From Pseudomonadales bacterium (GTDB lineage: Bacteria > Pseudomonadota > Gammaproteobacteria > Pseudomonadales > Azotimanducaceae), in NCBI GenBank assembly GCA_022448765.1, contig JAKUTI010000074.1:1-11121 (forward strand): a stretch of DNA of 11,121 nt, in the 5' to 3' direction. The translations under genes were made by a program, and so were the position numbers. Of the stretch, positions 6,514-11,121 are shown piece by piece (within the stretch, counting starts at the first letter, position 1; each line of letters starts with the position of its first letter). A model generated the notes under the pieces. It was not told where the DNA came from, searched no databases, and worked only from the letters and a program-made list of their open reading frames with translations.

Positions 6514-9500
6514 TTACTGCCCGCCGAAGTACTCTTCGGCGAGGTTAAAGGCGTTGTTGCCGAGGGTGATACCGAGGAGGCGTCCTGGGATGTCGTCGGC
6601 GGGTGGATGGATGCCGCCCCAGATGCGGGATAACGAGCACTGATCTGAAGCGTCGCGGTAGGTGGCCCACTGCAAGGTCATGTCGACCGAAGGACCTTCT
6701 TCAAACACCAAGAACTCGTTGGCTTTGACCTCAAAGCCACTCATGCCACCGGGGAAGTACGCGTGGCCCGTGAGGGCGGTTAAGACTTCGGCCGCAGCCC
6801 GTGAGTAGGTGGAATGACCGGAGATATACCCGGCAAAAGGCGGGGTCACAAAGGTGGGTCGTTGATACGGCCACCAGTTCTCGGCAAGGATCCAATCGAC
6901 GCCGGCTTCCTCGACCGTGGGGTCGGTAATAAAGGTAGGCCCCTTCCAGGATAAGAACTTGATCTTGCCGACGTGTTCGTCGTCATCGCCTGCCAAGGCA
7001 TCGCCGGTCTCAACGACTTCGATGTAGCCTGGTTCTAAAGGAATCCCATCCATGTGGTAGGAGACTCCGTTCGGGTCACTGCTTTGACCACGGTCGGCCA
7101 TGGCTCGCAACGACGAGATAGGCCGCACGTAGTCGTACCAGCCTTTAATGCCCCAGGCGGTCACCGCGGCATCGTGCATGGCACCCCCTAAGGTGAAATA
7201 GGCCTTGATGTCCCACTCAAGAGCATTGAGTTCGGGTCCGACGCCGGCAAAGCGTTTTTGTAACTGCGGATGCTCATTGACCGTGTTAAGGATCACGAAC
7301 CAGTGACCGGGCGGCGTCTCAGAGTCAGGGCCATCGGCCCAGAACTCGGCGAGTACTCGGGTGTAGTCTCCTAACGGGACTTCTTGGGGAACGTAAGCGG
7401 TCCCGGTCACGGGGTTAACGTCATAGCCCGTACTCGGATCGCCTCCAGCCAGGGTGTTGTAGAACGCTGGGTAGTCCTCGAACTGGGTGGGGTACGACGT
7501 GATGTTGCCAAGACTCGCCGGCGAGATATCGATCATGACGTCAGCATTGGGTTCTAGATGCGACGACCATACCGCCACCAGTGAGAACGCCCACTTGTAG
7601 TTCTCCGATAGCGTCCCGTCGATAGTGGGTGGTCCGCCAGGATCGTGATACACCCAGTACTCGTAACCGTCGCGTTCGTAGACGGTGCGATCAGCTTCGT
7701 CCAAGGCAAAGGGACTGACTCGTCCCCACTCAGGACTTAAGAACGTCGGTTCAGCCGTCACCAGGTTGCCGGCCTGGTCAATGGACACCGACAGCTTTAA
7801 CGGCTGCCAGTGGTTGAGATCGACAATGTTAGGGTTGCCGGGCAGCTCCGGTTCCAGCGCCGGGTTCACCGGGGTGTATGCGACGTTGGCGTAGGCGTTG
7901 GCTTCGTTAGAACCATCGGCAAGTCCTAGGTCGATGTAACACTGGGCAAGATGATTACCGAGAGCGGCGGCTGAGCCGCCGCTGTAGTCGGTGGAGACAT
8001 CGTCGATGTCATGACCTAAGTAACTCATCAAGGCCTTGGCATCCCGGCTAATGAGACTGGTCCCAGGCGATGCTGCAAAGCGGTGCCGGATGATGCGGTA
8101 CATGGCGTAACTGATGGCTTCTTCACGGGCACCCCCAACATCGTCGGGAACATCAAAGGAAGTCTGAGAGCAACTCACCCCCGCCACCGTCTGACCTAAG
8201 AGGTAAGGGCTCGCTACCGTATCGTAGGCGGCCCAAGCGTCATACATGGCAGCGGAACTATGAAACAGGTTCCTGGCATGCACGGTCGGTCGGGCAAAAT
8301 CATTACGGATGGCTTGCAACAACACTTCGTTCCAACGACGCGCCACCGAGACGACGTCGGTGGGTGCTATCCCAGGCAAATAGTTGGCCCGGATCACTAC
8401 GGTGGCTTCGGGCATGGCGAACGTGGTCTCGGCCAGCGACGCATCCGTAAACGACCCTCCCCCTTCGCTCGTCCAGTGACTGAAGTGATATCCCTCCGTT
8501 GCTTCCGCCGCCGACACCACCACCTCCGTGCCCGGATCGTAAAAACCATCACCACCCCCTTGCGAGACCACTAAACGGGTGTTGCTGCTGTCTTGTGCAA
8601 TGGTGATGAGCTGATCGACCGCCAGGTTCTCACGCGTGGTGATGCTGCCATCGGGCCATCTGACTTCGACATCGACTTCGGTGGCTTCGCCTAAGCCAAA
8701 GTGCACTTCGTAGGGATTATGCGAGACGTAGTTGTTGTGACCGCCTAATTCCCGCACTTGTGAACCGTCGCTCGTCGTCGCCGTGATCCAAGCACCAATG
8801 CCAAACCGGTTAGCACCCGAACCATCCAACCGGATTGTTAACGAGTGATTGCCGTTCTCCGTGTCGTTACGGTAGTAAACGAGGTGTTCCTCGGAACTGT
8901 TGGTGATCACCAAATCAAGATCGCCATCACGATCCGCATCAAAACACACCAAGCCTCGGCCTTGGCCACCCCCACTGATGCCTTGTTGTAAGCCGCGTTC
9001 CACGAAGGTGCCGTCACCCATCGAAAGAAAATACCTCGGGCGATCCATAGAAAAGTCTTTGTTCTTATCAAAGATCCAACCATTGACGTGGACGATGTCG
9101 AGGTGGCGATCGTTATCGACGTCGGCAAAACAACTGCCCCAACCCCAACCGCCGTCTTCTATTCCGGCGGTCGCACTTATATCTTCAAATACGCCGGTGC
9201 CACGATTTCGGTAAAGGCGATTACCAAACAATTCCTCGCCTCCTTCGATAGAGGAATCGAGCGCATCTAGCGTATAGATCGAAGTCACAAACCAATCCAT
9301 GTCGCCGTCGTTATCGTAGTCGCCCATCGACGCACCCATGCCGTTCTGATCAACGATGACGGTCCGGTTGGTCGTTTTAGTGAACGTTCCATCGTCGTTA
9401 TTGATAAATACCTGGCTCTCGCCAAAATCTGACGCCACCAGTAAGTCGCCGTCGCCGTCACCATCGATGTCGCTGAAATTCTGGGTGTACGACCAGTCTG

Positions 9501-10224
9501 TGTTTTGTTCTATCAATGCTTTAGCAATACCGGTTTCAATGCTTGAGGCGACAAAGGAGCCATTACCTTGGTTCCGCCATACGGTTTCCGTGTCATCACC
9601 CGGTGATCGATTCGTACCCCAGTGACTAAGGAAAAGGTCGAGATAGCCATCCCGGTCATAATCGTAAAAGGTTGCGGAGAAGGTGTTGGCGCTCGTTAAC
9701 CGAATACCAGACGAGTGCGTAATATCGATGAAGATGCCCTCGCGGTTTTCCAGTATGTAGTACGGGTCGCCCTCGACCGCGCCAATAAAGAGATCGAGAT
9801 CGCCGTCACCATCGATGTCGCCGAACACTGGCCCACTGCCCCAATGGGTGAAATCAACACCGAGCTCCGATGCGACGTCCACAAACGTTCCGTCACCTTG
9901 ATTCTCATAAAGGCTATTGGGATCGCTATCGCCACCCACCACGTAGAGATCGATATCGCCATCACCGTCGTAATCGGCTGCCGCAACGCCGCCGCTCGCG
10001 CGTGCGGTTTCGGATAGGTCCGACGCAGAATGTTCGAAACCCCGCTGAAGCCCCGCGGCAGTTAACTTTGTAAAACCTTCGGAGTTACTCTCTTGGTTCG
10101 GCGATGACGCGTTCGGATTGGCAGCTGAGCTGGGGGTCGCGGGACCGTCGCCACTACCCGCGCCACAACCACTGAGTAGCTGAGTTGCGGCCCACAGGCA
10201 CAGGCAGCTTGAAAGAATCCTCAC
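6514..10224 (-). CDS. Lipoprotein fusion: FG-GAP/ASPIC-UnbV propeller with vanadium haloperoxidase-type domain
   Basis: A 1236-residue predicted outer-membrane lipoprotein. The lipobox LLSGC ends at Cys20 and is followed by Gly and a Ser/Asn/Pro-rich linker. Seven FG-GAP/VCBS calcium-binding repeats of D-x-D-x-D-G type start at 84, 136, 188, 252, 302, 368 and 429, enough for a seven-bladed propeller. An ASPIC/UnbV domain spans about 456-545 (SHNPYEVHFGLGEATEVDVE at 501-520). An InlB-like bacterial repeat spans about 549-616. The C-terminal enzyme runs from about 620. It has the full vanadium-haloperoxidase/acid-phosphatase motif set: K1027-x6-R1034-P1035, ISGH with H1137 (usually PSGH), and S1199-R1200-x5-H1206-x3-D1210. 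H1206 would bind vanadate covalently and H1137 act as acid-base. The likely activity is halide oxidation outside the cell or phosphate-ester hydrolysis; the sequence alone cannot separate these. The start is GTG, with an in-frame TAA 12 bases upstream and no clear Shine-Dalgarno. The gene upstream ends 36 bp away. Confidence 0.93.
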   Translation of the reverse strand: MRILSSCLCLWAATQLLSGCGAGSGDGPATPSSAANPNASSPNQESNSEGFTKLTAAGLQRGFEHSASDLSETARASGGVAAADYDGDGDIDLYVVGGDSDPNSLYENQGDGTFVDVASELGVDFTHWGSGPVFGDIDGDGDLDLFIGAVEGDPYYILENREGIFIDITHSSGIRLTSANTFSATFYDYDRDGYLDLFLSHWGTNRSPGDDTETVWRNQGNGSFVASSIETGIAKALIEQNTDWSYTQNFSDIDGDGDGDLLVASDFGESQVFINNDDGTFTKTTNRTVIVDQNGMGASMGDYDNDGDMDWFVTSIYTLDALDSSIEGGEELFGNRLYRNRGTGVFEDISATAGIEDGGWGWGSCFADVDNDRHLDIVHVNGWIFDKNKDFSMDRPRYFLSMGDGTFVERGLQQGISGGGQGRGLVCFDADRDGDLDLVITNSSEEHLVYYRNDTENGNHSLTIRLDGSGANRFGIGAWITATTSDGSQVRELGGHNNYVSHNPYEVHFGLGEATEVDVEVRWPDGSITTRENLAVDQLITIAQDSSNTRLVVSQGGGDGFYDPGTEVVVSAAEATEGYHFSHWTSEGGGSFTDASLAETTFAMPEATVVIRANYLPGIAPTDVVSVARRWNEVLLQAIRNDFARPTVHARNLFHSSAAMYDAWAAYDTVASPYLLGQTVAGVSCSQTSFDVPDDVGGAREEAISYAMYRIIRHRFAASPGTSLISRDAKALMSYLGHDIDDVSTDYSGGSAAALGNHLAQCYIDLGLADGSNEANAYANVAYTPVNPALEPELPGNPNIVDLNHWQPLKLSVSIDQAGNLVTAEPTFLSPEWGRVSPFALDEADRTVYERDGYEYWVYHDPGGPPTIDGTLSENYKWAFSLVAVWSSHLEPNADVMIDISPASLGNITSYPTQFEDYPAFYNTLAGGDPSTGYDVNPVTGTAYVPQEVPLGDYTRVLAEFWADGPDSETPPGHWFVILNTVNEHPQLQKRFAGVGPELNALEWDIKAYFTLGGAMHDAAVTAWGIKGWYDYVRPISSLRAMADRGQSSDPNGVSYHMDGIPLEPGYIEVVETGDALAGDDDEHVGKIKFLSWKGPTFITDPTVEEAGVDWILAENWWPYQRPTFVTPPFAGYISGHSTYSRAAAEVLTALTGHAYFPGGMSGFEVKANEFLVFEEGPSVDMTLQWATYRDASDQCSLSRIWGGIHPPADDIPGRLLGITLGNNAFNLAEEYFGGQ
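6522..6541. terminator. Perfect 8-bp hairpin near convergent gene ends
   Basis: CGCCGAAG (6522-6529) and CTTCGGCG (6534-6541) are exact reverse complements with the tetraloop TACT. The hairpin lies over the last codons of the lipoprotein gene and 32 bp after the stop of the plus-strand gene. Only 23 bp separate the two stop codons, so it may serve as a bidirectional transcript end. No U-tract follows on either strand, so it would be an atypical or factor-assisted terminator. Confidence 0.35.
9453..9821. repeat. Pair of identical 21-bp direct repeats inside the FG-GAP region
   Basis: An identical 21-base segment occurs at 9453-9473 and 9801-9821, each encoding the D-I-D-G-D-G core of a calcium loop (repeats 4 and 2). 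The offset is 348 bp, a multiple of three, so recombination between them would remove two blades in frame. Other FG-GAP cores in the gene are similar but diverged. Confidence 0.7.
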
Positions 10225-10260
10225 GCGATCGATTTAAGGAGTTTCCCGCACGAAACCGGA

Positions 10261-11121
10261 CTAATCGGCTGCGTTAGCACCACGTCTGGCCAACTCTTCT
10301 TGTTCGAGCAGGCGTGCACCACGAAGTATATTTCCCATCGCGTAGTTACCTTCATGACAGGCGTACTCGTAGACGCGTTCGTTGGTACCTTTCCATACGT
10401 ACTCGCCGCTCCATGGTCGTTCCCAGATGGTTGGATCGTCCACCGTGAAGTTGTAGAGCAAGTGCCCGTCCTCTCGAAGTGTAAACCGCTCCACAAGATG
10501 GAGGTTTTCATCGCCTCCGTATAGACCGGTATCCTCCCGAAAATTCGTGGTGTCCACTACTAACGTGTCGCCTTCCCAATGACCGATAGAATCGCCAAGC
10601 CAATGCCTTGTATCGGCGGACGGATGCTCCGAATTAAGACGGATCACACGCGCATCGTGAACCATCTCCAATAAGATGACGATGTGATCTTCGGATTGCA
10701 CGATGCGCTTAAAGTTGTTGTAGAGGCCGGGCAGCATTGGCGGACCAGCACTAAAGCCAAGTAAACAGCGTTCGGCCAATGCAAGCTCTTCTGGACCATC
10801 GAAGGGGCCGGCACCATCCATATCCAGCCACGAAGCGGTACCGTCGTTATCGTGGGTGAACGAGCTGAAGTTGTCGCCCATCTTTAGTTGTCCCTTCGCA
10901 GTCATTCGAGGTTTTCTGCCGTTGGGAGGGTCGTAGACGATGGACGTTCGAAACTTGCCGTCGATATCCAGCACGTGATCGCCAGGGTCTACCCAAAAGC
11001 TGTTGTAGCCGCCGACGCCTCCAGCTCCCGCTTGGTTATTCCCATCACCTCCTTTGACTGGAGCGCCGCGATCTGGATCACTAATTCGGTTAGCAGCAGC
11101 TTGCAACGCAGAGACGAGGCC
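10261..11121 (-). CDS. Uncharacterised 'GHWEGDTLVV' family protein (5' end off window)
   Basis: The frame is open to the right edge, so the true start and any signal peptide are outside; 286 C-terminal residues are visible. Family landmarks I recognise from environmental Proteobacteria and Acidobacteria are RTSIVYDPPNGRKP at about 58-71, GHWEGDTLVVDTTNFRED at 180-197, LHLVERFTLREDGHLLYNF at 207-225, VDDPTIWERPW at 227-237 and YEYACHEGNYAMGNILRGAR at 251-270. Members are usually predicted to be exported, and I know of no established biochemical function. It ends 36 bp before the lipoprotein haloperoxidase-like gene on the same strand, so the two are probably co-transcribed. A TTG at 11106 could be taken as a start, but the reading frame continues upstream of it without a stop, so that is not likely. 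Confidence 0.85.
   Translation of the reverse strand, partial: GLVSALQAAANRISDPDRGAPVKGGDGNNQAGAGGVGGYNSFWVDPGDHVLDIDGKFRTSIVYDPPNGRKPRMTAKGQLKMGDNFSSFTHDNDGTASWLDMDGAGPFDGPEELALAERCLLGFSAGPPMLPGLYNNFKRIVQSEDHIVILLEMVHDARVIRLNSEHPSADTRHWLGDSIGHWEGDTLVVDTTNFREDTGLYGGDENLHLVERFTLREDGHLLYNFTVDDPTIWERPWSGEYVWKGTNERVYEYACHEGNYAMGNILRGARLLEQEELARRGANAAD

Noticed and set aside
10241..10256. GTTTC...GAAAC inverted repeat in the 36-bp gap before the lipoprotein gene
   Set aside because: A 5-bp stem with a 6-base loop and no U-tract is too weak to call a terminator or operator.

Overview
The window looks like accessory, probably chromosomal DNA from an environmental, likely marine, proteobacterium. 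A gammaproteobacterium is my best guess. The grounds are a hand-sampled G+C in the mid-50s, a Gram-negative lipoprotein signal, and a gene mix (CYP125-like P450, FadE-type acyl-CoA dehydrogenase, SnoaL-like protein, ASPIC/UnbV protein, the 'GHWEGDTLVV' secreted family) common in marine oligotrophs. The taxonomic call is an inference and is weak. There are no tRNA, rRNA, CRISPR, IS or phage genes, and coding density is very high.

Positions 1-3405 (minus strand) hold a catabolic run transcribed right to left: acyl-CoA dehydrogenase, then an epoxide-hydrolase-like alpha/beta hydrolase, then a class I bacterial cytochrome P450 cut by the left edge. Positions 3406-3620 are a divergent promoter region. 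Positions 3621-6490 (plus strand) hold an Asp/Cys-type amidohydrolase of the D-aminoacylase group, a SnoaL-like NTF2-fold protein and a small exported protein of unknown function, packed with 10 and 4 bp gaps. Together the two arms look like a divergently transcribed degradation module for a hydrophobic CoA-activated substrate such as a steroid, terpenoid or branched lipid. The P450 would hydroxylate, the dehydrogenase would introduce an alpha-beta double bond, the SnoaL protein could act in hydration/dehydration or isomerisation, and the hydrolases would cleave or open intermediates. The substrate is not determined by the sequence.

Positions 6514-11121 (minus strand, convergent with the previous arm) hold a pair of predicted cell-surface or exported proteins. 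The upstream gene is the C-terminal 286 residues of an uncharacterised family with a GHWEGDTLVV motif. The downstream gene is a 1236-residue lipoprotein that joins a seven-repeat FG-GAP/VCBS propeller, an ASPIC/UnbV domain, an InlB-like bacterial repeat and a complete vanadium-haloperoxidase/PAP2-type catalytic domain. Its C-terminal enzyme half is clearly richer in G+C than its N-terminal propeller half, which suggests domain shuffling. This fusion is the most interesting object in the window.

No stretch longer than 300 bases lacks a gene. The two longest intergenic gaps (about 215 and 144 bp) contain inverted repeats that could be operators.
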